Part shown: one piece after another, positions 45,501 to 55,756 of the stretch
Position numbering within the stretch: the first letter of the stretch is position 1
Layout of the letters: each line of letters opens with the position of its first letter
NCBI RefSeq assembly: GCF_038502225.1
Contig: NC_091325.1
Coordinates: 32,556,956 to 32,620,955, forward strand
DNA: 64,000 bases
DNA from: Cherax quadricarinatus
Lineage: Eukaryota > Arthropoda > Malacostraca > Decapoda > Parastacidae
Direction: 5' to 3'
Translations under genes and position numbers: made by a program
Notes under the pieces: generated by a model
Told to the model about the DNA's origin: nothing
What the model saw: only the letters and a program-made list of their open reading frames with translations
Databases searched by the model: none

Positions 45501-45597
45501 GGGCCGACCGTAAAAAATTTTGCGCTCTTTAAAAAAAATCGAAAAATTATGGAAATTGAGTTATTCTTATAGAAAAATAGCTTAACTCTTTGGCAAC

Positions 45598-45865
45598 ACA
45601 ATCAAATCAAGTCAAATTAAGTTTATTCTCTATAAGGGTTACAATGTGGGGTTTACAGGATTTGGATATTGTGTGGGTTACATGTTATAAAATACTAATT
45701 GCATTGGGGGCCACTAGAACACCTAGCATGGCTAGGCATTTTGGGAAGACTTAGATTAATTCTCAACATTAAGTCCTTACAGATTATGGTATTAAGGCTA
45801 AGTGACTACATTATAATTTGTGAGTTTAGCAATGTGAATGTTTTTGTTTTGGCACAATACAAGGT
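45598..45865 (-). mobile_element. LINE-B 3' UTR fragment, block copy 2
   Basis: Copy of 27437-27706, cut at the same Gypsy junction. Confidence 0.75.
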
Positions 45866-46331
45866 AGAAGAAGCCTGGGCTTTGGTCTGAGCCCTAGTCA
45901 AGACATTTATAGTATCGGAGGTGATGTCTTCACTTTCATCTAACAAGTGACCCGGTGATCCTACTACCTCGCTTTCGAGAGTAATATCACTGGTTTTTAA
46001 TCCCACATGAATCTCACGAGACATTGTCTCATCTGTACTTTCGAGGGGCTTCTTCGACTCTATAGGAAGAGGATCTGAAACACTTATGTCCATCTTTGGT
46101 GATGAAAGGTCAACCTCAGACGGAAGAATGGCATCTTTTACATTACCTATTAGTACGGAGCAAGAAGTGATGGGAGCTAGTACGGCTTCAGACCAACCTG
46201 TGAACCATTTAGACCTAATGTAACAACGGATGGTAGGAAAAGTGTCTGTACGGCCCATGTAGTCTGAAAGTATAGCAGAGTAATGAGTTTCTTTAAAATT
46301 AGGGAACAGCTTATCAGAAATGACTATACAT
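45866..46331 (-). pseudogene. Gypsy-type protease region, block copy 2 (no RTE insertion)
   Basis: Same segment as 27707-28172, with GRTDTFPTIRCYIRSKW and APITSCSVLIGNV (ORF 45806-46258). Here gag and protease are contiguous across the single ctatacat at 46324-46331, the pre-insertion state. Confidence 0.75.
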
Positions 46332-47558
46332 GTGTCTCGTAAAATGGTAGATACATTAAGTCCATTAACTGTTCCTGAACAGAAGGGTGCTTGGTCATTG
46401 CTGTCTTTAAAACATCTTCCAACTTTTTGGACCTTCTTAGAATGACAATCTGGACGTTTATGTCCCTTTCCACTAGAGGCTTTGATTTCTTAAGGTCTGA
46501 TGAACCCTTGCCCTTAGGGTTCGATCCCTTTAGGTCTTTATAGGAATTGTGAGCCTCAGCATACAGGTCAGCAGCCTCAGCAACTTCCTCAGCTTTAATC
46601 AGGTTACGTTCTCTAACGAATGTTCGTATCTGGTGAGGAAGAGCTTTCAGGAACTGGTCAGCAACCATGAAGTCTCTAAGAGATTCATAACTGTGATCAA
46701 TTCCCGAACTCTCTATCCAAAAGTGGAACAAACGAAAGAGTGTTACCTGTAACTGTTGAAAGTTCTGGCCAGGCTGTAAGGTGGCATACCTGAAATCTTT
46801 CCTGTAAGAATTAGTGGTTTTTTGATATGCTTTAAGGATTGCCTTCTTCAGTAGGTTATAATTACATATAATATCCTGCGACAAAGTTGCATAGATTTTC
46901 AAAGCGGTACCAGAAAATAACATTGCTAACCTAGTAGCCCAGGTGTCAGCACGCCATTCACAGAGGGTAGCGGTATTTTCAAGCCTGATAATGTTTGAAG
47001 TTATGTATTCCCCCTCTGTGAAGGGAGGTAAATTAGGTGTTGGAATATGTGCACTAGCTGCATGATGTTTAATTACTCCTTCCTCTAATTGTTGTTGTGT
47101 AAGAGTTAACTTTTTATTCTCTAATTCAAGGCGAGATTTTTCGAGCTCGCGATCCTTTTCTCTCTCTATTAACTCAAGTTCTCTAGCTTTTTCCTCACGT
47201 TCTCTAGCTTTTTCCTCAACTTCTCTATCCTTTGCTCTTTCCTCAAGTTCTCTTATTTTAGCCTGTTCCTCACGTATTTTAGCCTGTTCCTCACGTTCTC
47301 TAGCTCTTTTTCACGATCAAGTCTATCACGCTCCTTTTTGTCTTCTCTTTCTCTTTCTAACCGTGTTTCTTGGATTTCTCTCTCAATTCTCTCTCTCTTC
47401 TTTTTCTCTTCTCTTTCCCTTTCTAGCTGTCTCTCTTCTCTCTCAATTCTCTCTCTTTCAAGTCTTTCCTGGATCTTAGCACTAATGAAAGATTCTAAAT
47501 TTTTCCCTGTTATTCCTAACTTACTTCCAGTGTTCATCCAAAACTGGTATTCCTCCAT
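46332..47558 (-). pseudogene. Gypsy-type gag, block copy 2, zinc knuckle deleted
   Basis: Copy of 30559-31831 with the same start and coiled coil (ORF 47253-47558) and the same upstream frameshift. The capsid-like part is open at 46324-46923 (199 codons), but a 46-bp deletion near 46469 removes the CCHC zinc knuckle and shifts the frame, so the protein ends in unrelated residues. Short cttt repeats flank the deletion. Confidence 0.85.
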
Positions 47559-48128
47559 ACTTGCAAGAATAACTTAAACTATCAGGGGAAATGAAACGGG
47601 TATTAACCAAAACGGAGGGTTCAATTCCTGCTCTGCTCAAACTGTAAATAAATCAGAGCGCTCGATCCCTACTCCAATTAAACAATATGTATTAATTAAA
47701 ATGAAGGGTTCTATGCCGGCTCCGAGCAAACAGTAAGTAGAATGGGGTCACTTAACCATCCAATCTTCTCACCAACAAATCAAGAGTGTCCAACGACAGT
47801 TCCCTTGATAAAATAAAGAGCTCAATGAAACAAATTGTCACTGGAAAATCTTGGATCCCTAGAGTCTAATCCTCCAAAGTGTTTCAAGCTCACACAAAGA
47901 TAGATGGCAGAATTAACTAGTATTCCTGCCTTGACTTGACTTACAATAAATTGAGACTATAACAATCACCAAATCTTTTAAATACCTGTACTGTAGTCCT
48001 ACCATAGAGAATGATTACTCATGGCTGGTGGTAACCGTCTGTGGTATGAGGCGATGAAGTTCCAATGGTAGATTCGAGATGGAGTTGAATCTTGATTCAG
48101 TAGAGTTGATCCTGGCAAGGTCGCCACT
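47559..48128 (-). other. Gypsy leader and primer site, block copy 2
   Basis: Copy of 31832-32401; the putative primer site tggcgaccttgccagga is kept at its right end. Confidence 0.55.
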
Positions 48129-49023
48129 TGTAAAGGCTTAATCAGCCCTGTAACAACTTCAGACAGTATTACCAAGGCTGGCTCCTCCTCAGGAAAATTA
48201 ATGAATAGAAAAAGAATAAAAACTGACAAACATAAACACTTTATTATTTAGAAAAAATGAAATATAAAACACTTAAATATGAAATATTAATCCTACAATA
48301 AAGAAAATGAAAAATGAAAAATGTAAATGATAACTGAATTCAACGCTAATATAAAACTTGGTTGTCTGGTGTCGGTGACACTGCTTGTTGTTGAAATCGT
48401 AGCCGTTGCCGATGATGGGGGGGGGTCGCAGGTGTTGATGACAACCCACCGGGTCGTTCTTCACAGAGTCTATCCATGAATACTCAGTCCAGATGATAGG
48501 AAAGCAGGTTTTTTCCACTGCAAAGATAAGGGGTTACATCCTGCAATTTCATACAGGTGCACGGGTAATTAAATCCAAAAAGGGGAAGTCTCAGGACGTT
48601 AGTCCATCTCCATCAATTCTTCTCGTTGATTGGCAGGTGACCCTCTCTGTCATCCAAGAGTAGTGCTGGGAGCTGTGAGCCTAGTGATTACTGTTTGGAC
48701 CAGAGCCCCACACGTCACCTTTTTTTGGGGGGGGGCAAGAAGGAGGGGAAGGGATAGATTGAGCTAGACTGACCCTACCTTAACAAGCAGCCGGCAATCA
48801 AACTATCACTTTCGGGGTGGGGGAAAAAAGGCAGGAATAGCGGGAGCTAGACTTGCCTTACCTTAACAAGTAGCCGGCAAACAAACTATCACTTTCGGGG
48901 AGGGGGAAAAAAGACGGGAATAGCGTGAGCTTGACTTACCCTACATTAACAAGTTTCCAACAATGAAACTATTGTTACTATATACTCCCTCGCTACTCCT
49001 ATCTATTGAACTTTTCCATCACA
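48129..49023 (-). mobile_element. 5' LTR of the gag-bearing Gypsy element, block copy 2
   Basis: Copy of 32402-33295 (895 bp), with small indels in G runs. Confidence 0.85.
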
Positions 49024-49190
49024 CTTACAGTAGCCACCTGGCCCAGTGGCTAATGCGTCCATCATGAGTTTGAAGAGTCGCTGATCGAGGGTTCTGTTCT
49101 CAACCATGATATGATTTGTTTTCAAACGTGTCATTACGATTTCGTGAGTCACGATGACCGCTTTGAGGGGCTTGAACTAGACTGCTCTCC
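49024..49190 (+). mobile_element. tRNA-derived SINE head, end of block copy 2
   Basis: Copy of 33296-33450; the B box is further degraded (gggttctgttct). Confidence 0.55.
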
Positions 49191-50108
49191 TTATTTCTCC
49201 TGGGTTCTTTGCCTTCTATACTTCTTCCATTCTCTAACACACAAGGTTTTGGCCTCTCTACACCTTTGGGTGAACCTAGTGATCATCCTGGCTTTCTCAT
49301 TATTTCTGTTACCCTTGGGTACAAACCTCTCCTCAGCTTCTTTGCACATTGTTGTCACATATAGCATCATCTCGTTTACTGACTTCCCTGTCAGTTCTCT
49401 GTCTCACTGAAACCCATGCTGGAAATTCTCCATGCCTGTGTAGTCCCCTCTTGAAGTTTGGCTTCATTCGTCCTGCCCTTTCTGCTTCCCTCTCCACTTC
49501 TAACTCTACTATTTATTCGAAGCTCAGAACCACGAGTTCACTGGCCCCAAAACGTCTTTCATACGTGATTTCCTCAATAGCTGCATTACTCAAGGTGAAT
49601 ACAAGGTCCAGTCTTGCTGGTTTATCCTGTCCTCTCTCTCTCGGTAGTGTCCCTTCCATATTGGTACATGAGGTTTTCCAGTACCACCTCCATCATCTTA
49701 TCCCTCCACATTTCCAGGCCCCCATGTGGCTTCAGGATTTCCCAGTCGATTTCCTTAAGATTGAAGTCACCCGCAACCAGTAGCTTTGCTCTGCTCGCAT
49801 GAGCCCTTCTGGCCATTTCAACCAGTGTGTCAATCATAGCTCTGTTACTCTCATCTCATTCCTGCCTTGGCCTCCTACTGTTCTGTGATGGCCCCTCAAG
49901 GAAGGTTCCTTGATGTTGGTGAGGGGCTCTTGATTTAGGGAATTGGATCTGTGCTCCAGTTCCCCGAATTAAGCCTGAATGCCTTCCACATATCCCCCCC
50001 CCAGGCGCTGTATGATCCTCCGGGTTTAGCGCTTCCCCCTTGATTATAATAATAATAATGTTCTGTGATGGGATATTTTACATCATTGCATTTACCACCT
50101 TGGAACCT
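49191..50108 (-). pseudogene. LINE-A endonuclease C-terminal half, end of block copy 2
   Basis: Same coding segment as 33451-34202. A minus frame at 49622-49837 keeps AGDFNLKEIDWEILKPHGG; indels break the rest. It is interrupted by a 167-bp insertion at 49892 and followed by only a few bases of LTR (tgtgaaggctt) before a deletion junction. Confidence 0.75.
49892..50058 (+). mobile_element. 167-bp SINE-like insertion with TA-rich tail
   Basis: It starts cccctcaaggaaggttcc, contains gtttagcgcttcccc and ends in aataataata. It is flanked by 13-bp direct repeats tgttctgtgatgg at 49879-49891 and 50059-50071. The equivalent site near 34150-34170 has only one copy of this 13-mer and no insertion. 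I know this short element, and its ending gattataataataata, as common in decapods. Confidence 0.9.
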
Positions 50109-51270
50109 TGTGAAGGCTTCCTCAGGGGTTGAGAATGTTTTGTGACGTTATAAATGAATATAGTCTCCTGTGCACGAGTTTCTCGAAGATTTTGGATAGC
50201 AACGGTAAGTTTGATATTGGCCTATAGTTGTTTATGTCTGTAGGGTCACCACCTTTATGTATTTGTGTAACCCTTGCTTTCTTGAGTAGTGTCGGGAAAG
50301 TGCTAGTTTCTAGTGACTTGCTAAAAAGTAATGTAATAGCATGCGAAAGGACATGGGCTGCTCGCTTGTACAATAATGGTGGGACGTGAGACAGATTCCC
50401 CGAGTTATTTTTAAGTGACTTTATGATCGCGGTGACTTCCGTGGACTCAGTACAAGATAGAAGGAATTTGGGAAATTCCCATCTAGGTAGCCCCCGGCAC
50501 CGGCATTGGTACGTGGGATTTTACTGGCGAGATTAGATCCTATGTTTGAGAAGAAGTAGTTTATCTTGTTAGCTGTATCAGTGGAATGCAGTGGTGTTTC
50601 ATGAGGTTTAGTTAAAACAATATTCTTGTTTTTTCAGTTTGTGGGTCCCCAGAATCTGGGAAAGTGTTTTCCAGGTCTTTTTTATATCTCCTCTTGTGCC
50701 AGTGAATCTGCTTGCGTAGTACAGTTGCTTGGCTTTCTTTATTAATTTCGTGAGAACTGTTGAATATTGTTTAAGAATATCTTTGTGTATTAAGCCCTGT
50801 CTATATTGCTTTTCATATTTGTGTTTCTTATCAATGGCTTCAGAATGCTGCTGGTTAGCCATGGGCAACCAAGCCATTTATTCGTGATCTGTTTCGTTTT
50901 TATAGGACAATGTTTGTTGAATAGTCTAAGTATTTTGTTAAGAAAAGTGTCTGTCCAATCGTCAATACCATTGGCATTGGAGAATTCTGTAGGCCAGTCA
51001 ACAGTCTCTAGGTCTGCTATGAAATAGGGCCTTAGCGTAAGTCTTGTCTTCTTTTCCACTGAGCCTCTCGTTTGATAGGGTTGTACCTGCTTCATATGCC
51101 ATGTCTCCTTTGGACAATAGCCCTGTACCTGTGTATGAGTGTATCGTGGAGGTGTGTAGTGGGTTCTCTGGAGTGAAAGCTTTAGAATAATTCTTCTCGG
51201 CGATTGCTCCTGGTTTTATTGGATGAGTGAAATATGTAGCCTTTGTAACATCTGTCTCGCCTAAGCCTGG
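50109..51270 (-). pseudogene. LINE-B linker and RT N-terminus, block copy 3
   Basis: Copy of 18191-19345. Open pieces: 50122-50373 (RT entry with THKGGD-type motif and NNYRPISNLPLLSKIFEKL), 50608-50877 and 50790-51095 (linker). It follows directly on a stub of LTR because about 2.4 kb (LTR, endonuclease N-terminus, SINE, ORF1) is deleted in this copy. Confidence 0.8.
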
Positions 51271-52574
51271 GTTCTGACTGACTGCCTTGGCGCTCGCCCA
51301 GGCGACGTTTAATTACACAAAAACTGAGTTAGTGAACGTGATTACATTAAGTAAAGATTCTGTATAAATCGAAGAATGTTAAACAACAATAGCAAACTTC
51401 GGGGAGAACGAGTGATTGCTATTCATGTTGTCTACGGGTTGTTAGGAAAATTATATACCAAAGAAAGGTGTGTAACAGACAAGGGAAACTTAGTGTACAC
51501 AAGTCTGAAAAGTTCAGTTTCAGAACTTTCAGAGGAGTTCAGTAAACTATGTACAATATAAAAATTTGATCCATAGTAAAGAAATCAACAGATATTTGAT
51601 AATGTGTCACACAGCCAGATAATATGACTTACAATCTGATAATGTGGCACACAGTCATGTAATATGAAACAGTCAGGTATGACACACAATTAGATATTAT
51701 GACACACAGTCACGTAAGACACACAATCAGATACTATGACACAGAGTCAGCTTATATGACACACGGTTAATATGACACAGATGACATAGATAATATGACA
51801 CACTCATATTTGACACAGTCAGATATGACACAGTTGTGCAGGGCACCACGTGACATCTAATCATCTACAACAATATTTGCTTTAATATCGACAGTCGAAA
51901 AAATGAAACATTTATAAATATCAAGTTATTTAGACAATATTCCATTAAGACGTCAGGTGACACATAGACAAAAATTACAAAATATAGAAAGGGTTGTAAA
52001 GTTTTTATCTACACCAGATTTTGATATTTAACCCCAACTCTGCTGGGATAAGATTTATTTTGCAGTGTTCATCAGATCAAGGACGGTGAATTTCAGTGGC
52101 AACGGCTAATACTTACTGTGACTGAGAGGAATCAACTTAAGTTGTATTGGCTGAAACTTGAGATGTCGTGTTCTTAAGGTGCATCGTAAGCCAGTCAGGT
52201 GCTTAAAGGTGGACCGTTCGTGGTCAAAAGGAAAGCCAAGGTCTGTCTCACCAGTCTGGGTGCCGGAAATCTTATATCATAAACTAACTAAATGTGATTT
52301 AGATGTGACTTTCTGTACTGGTCACTGATAATTTCTCTAACTTTTGAATTATTACCACTTATATGTTCAACATCTCGATAGATACCAAAAAACTTTTGGT
52401 CAAATTTCGGTACTGCAGATATGCTGTTGAATCTCAAGCCGACTTTAACTGTGGTTGACTTTGTTCGAGCATCTGTGATTTTTATTAAATTCCGCTGTTG
52501 AGTTTCGAAATGTGTCTTTGATTTGTTTAAAAATAGTTTGAGCTAAACAAGTACTAATTATTACATGGTCATCG
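51271..52574. other. AT-rich non-coding stretch with GACACA repeats, block copy 3
   Basis: Copy of 19346-20640; the repeat cluster is at about 51590-51835. Small deletions distinguish it (for example near 51988 and 52187). A short plus frame at 51376-51561 exists in this copy only through a point change and has no recognisable content. Confidence 0.5.
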
Positions 52575-52710
52575 TCATTGTAACTAGATCTCAAGTAGAT
52601 TTGTGACACAAAATTTCCCATCTCTAAAGCTGTGCTGATTATCATGAGCCCTCATAATCTTTTCCAAGACTTTACATACTACACAAGTCAATGACACTGA
52701 TCTGTAGTTT
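52575..52710 (-). pseudogene. LINE-C RT fragment, block copy 3
   Basis: Copy of 20641-20775. Confidence 0.6.
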
Positions 52711-52975
52711 AAAGTCTTCAAAACCAACTCAGGCTTCAAACTCCTTCTTGACAAACATTCCTACGAAGCGTACACTTCAAGCGATACCAGACAAAAACTT
52801 CTCAACGCAGGCTTCACCATTATTTGGACTCCTGAGCACCGTGCCAAAAGCACAGTCATTGCTAAACACGTAGACTACTCTCTCCTGACAGCCTATGACA
52901 CTGACAAAGAAGACTTTATAAAAGATATCAGTACTAAGAACAAAGTCTCTGTTGACGATATTTACCATTGCGTGA
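52711..52975 (+). pseudogene. Orphan RRM-like coding remnant, block copy 3
   Basis: Copy of 20776-21057 with a 17-bp deletion after VDDIY that shifts the last codons. Confidence 0.45.
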
Positions 52976-54770
52976 GGCATTACGTGGAATGAAAGGGGGT
53001 AAAGCAGCTGGAACTGACAGGATCATGACATAATTATTGAAAGCGTGGGGGATGTAGTGTTGGAGTGGTTGGTATTTTTTTTTAATAAATGTATGAAAGA
53101 GAGGAAGGAACCTAGGGATTGGCAGAGTGTGTGTATAGTCCCTTTATATAAAGGGAAGGGGAACAAAAGAGATTGTAAAAATTATAGAGGAATAAGTTCA
53201 CTGAGTATAAGAGGAAAAGTGTATGGTAGGGTTATTATTGAACGAATTAGAGGAAAGACAGAATGTAGGATTGTGGATGAGCAAGGAGGTTTTAGAGTGG
53301 GTAAGGGATGTGTAGAACAAGTGTTTACATTGAAGGATATATGTGAGCAGTATTTAGATAAAGGTAGGGAAGTTTTTATTGCATTTATGGATTTAGAAAA
53401 GGCATATGATAGAGTGGATAGGGGAGCAATGTGGCAGATGTTGCAAGTGTATAGAATAGGTGGTAAGTTATTAAATGCTGTAGAGAGTTTTTATGAGGAT
53501 AGTGAGGCTCAGGTTAGGGTGTGTAGAAGAGAGGGAGACTACTTCCCGGTAAAAGTAGGTCTTAGACAGGGATGTATAATCTCACTATGGTTGGGATTAT
53601 ATTATGGGGTGGGATTAAATTATGGGGAATTAAATACAAAATGGGAAGTGACACAGTTACTTTTTGCTGATGATGCTGTGCTTATTGGTGATTATAAAGA
53701 AAAATTACAAAGGTTAGTGGACGAATTTGGGAATGTGTGTAAAGGTAGAAAGTTGAAAGTGAACATAGAAAAGAGTAAGGTGATGAGAATATCAAATGAT
53801 TTAGATAAGAAAAATTGGATATCAAATTGGGGAGGAGGAGTATGGAAGAAGTGAATGTTTTCAGATATTTGGGAGTTGACGTGTCAGCGGATGGATTTAT
53901 GAAGGATGTGGTTAATCATAGAATTGATGAAGGGAAAAAGGTGAGTGGTGCATTGAGGTATATGTGGAGGCAAAAAATGTTATCTATGGAAGCAAAGAAG
54001 GGAATGTATGAAAGTATAGTAGTACCAACACTCTTATATGGGTGTGAAGCTTGGGTTGTAAATGCTGCAGCGAGGAGGCGGTTGGAGGCAGTGGAGATGT
54101 CCTGTCTAAGAGCAATGTCTGGTGTAAATATTATGCAGAAAATTCGGAGTGTGAAAATTAGGAGAAGGTGTGGAGTTAATAAAAGTATTAGTCAGAGGAC
54201 TGAAGAAGGTTTCTTGAGGTAGTTTGGTCATTTAGAGAGAATGGATCAAAGTAGAATGACATGGAGAGCATATAAATCTGTAGGGGAAGGAAGGCGGGGT
54301 AGGGGTCGTCCTCGACAAGGTTTGAGGGAGGGAGTAAAGGAGGTGTTGTGAGCGAGGGGTTTGAGCTTCCAGCAAGCGTGCATGAGCGTGTTAGATAGGA
54401 GTGAATGGAGACAAATGGTATTTGGGACCTGACGATCTGTTGGGGTGTGAGCAGTGTAATATTTAGTGAGGGGGATTCAGGGAAAACGGTTATTTTATAT
54501 AACCAGACTTGAGTCCTGGAAATATGAAGTACAATGCCTGCATTCTAAAGGAGGGGTTTAGGATATTGGCAGTTTGGAAAGATATGTGTATTTTTATACG
54601 TATATACTTCTAAACTGTTGTATTCTGGGCACCTCTGCAAAAACAGTGATTATGTGTTAGTGAGGTGAAAGTGTTGAATGATGAAAGTATTTTCTTTTTG
54701 GCGAATTTCTTTCTCTTTGAGTCACCCTGCCTCGGTGGGAGACGGCCGACTTGTTGAAAAAAAAATTATA
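52976..54770 (+). pseudogene. RTE reverse transcriptase relic, block copy 3
   Basis: Copy of 21058-22750. The ORF at 53045-53854 (269 codons) is the longest of the three relics, because the GCVD stop of copies 1 and 2 is an open CVEQVF here. FMDLEKAYD and LLFADDAVL are present, but part of the motif B region (SPWLFNIFIDG) has been replaced by a short deletion and rearrangement near 53590. A frameshift near 53810 passes into 53815-54222 (FRYLGVDVSADG). A stop follows the LLR of the RWFGHLERM segment near 54220. Confidence 0.9.
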
Positions 54771-54831
54771 TATGTATATGCATATATGCTTAACAATTCG
54801 CAAACAGGCAAAATTATTTATGTCTCTACGT

Positions 54832-54923
54832 CCATAGCAGGAATCGAGCCTGCTAACTCTGTATCAGAGTCTGTGGTACTGTGGACTCTGATGCAGAGTT
54901 ACCAGATTTGAGACCTGCTGTGG
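54832..54923. repeat. 92-bp tRNA-like palindrome, block copy 3
   Basis: Copy of 22830-22921. Confidence 0.7.
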
Positions 54924-54944
54924 ATGTATAGACAATGTTAATTA

Positions 54945-54952
54945 TGTATATA

Positions 54953-55037
<85 letters not shown>
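54945..55037. repeat. (TA)n microsatellite, left part, block copy 3
   Basis: TA repeat with a few G interruptions near its start (tatatgtatata). Confidence 0.95.
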
Positions 55038-55040
<3 letters not shown>

Positions 55041-55185
55041 ATAAGATCACAGTAAACAGGTGTTTTTAAAATATGCAAAACAACCACTCTGAGAGAATAG
55101 AGAAATTCCAAGCGCTTTCGTGACTACTAATGTGAGTAGTCACGAAAGCGCTTGGAATTTCTCTATTCATTCAGAGTGGTTGTTT

Positions 55186-55190
<5 letters not shown>
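55038..55190. mobile_element. Fold-back element inserted in TA tract
   Basis: Arms 55073-55128 and 55135-55190 are 56-bp inverted repeats with 2 mismatches and a 6-nt loop (aatgtg). The core gcgctttcgtgactac is one I know from abundant decapod repeats. It is flanked on both sides by TA repeats and absent from block copies 1 and 2. It has no coding capacity. Confidence 0.85.

Positions 55191-55266
<76 letters not shown>
55191..55266. repeat. (TA)n microsatellite, right part, block copy 3
   Basis: About 38 TA units after the fold-back insertion. Confidence 0.97.
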
Positions 55267-55270
<4 letters not shown>

Positions 55271-55517
55271 AAATGAAAATCATTTATGTTAGGACAATAG
55301 TTAAAAGTAAAATTTAAAATAAAAATTATTTCATTAGTCTTTGAACAAATAATAAGGGACTGTGTAGAAAGGGTCATTTTTGTTCAGTGGAACACCTCAC
55401 ACGCTGAACAATGTCAGTGCAACAGGGACGAGAAACACTGAATAAACACAGAGTGCCATATTAACAACTCTGTTTAACAGTGAGGAATGTTTACTAGATG
55501 TGTCTATCCCCTCCAAA
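55267..55517. other. Unassigned conserved spacer, block copy 3
   Basis: Copy of 23013-23266. Confidence 0.4.
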
Positions 55518-55740
55518 TAGCCTTCCTGGGGTGACACTGCCGCCTGGTCCTCCTGGGATGACAATGTCCCTTGTTCCTCCTGGGGTGACACTGTCCCTTG
55601 ACCCTAATGGGATAACACTGTCCCATGGTCCTCCTGGGATGACACTGTCCCTTGATCCTCCTGTTGTGACACTGTCCCTTCGTCCTTCTGGGGTGACACT
55701 GTCCCCTGGCCCTACTGCGGGGCCTCTGCCCTCTATTCCT
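55518..55740. repeat. 27-bp minisatellite, block copy 3
   Basis: Copy of 23267-23490. Confidence 0.85.
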
Positions 55741-55756
55741 CCTAAAGTGACACTGT

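Noticed and set aside
51376..51561. 61-codon ORF as a gene in block copy 3
   Set aside because: The homologous stretches in the other copies are closed by a stop (ctttgag for ctttcag), and the content is not conserved protein.
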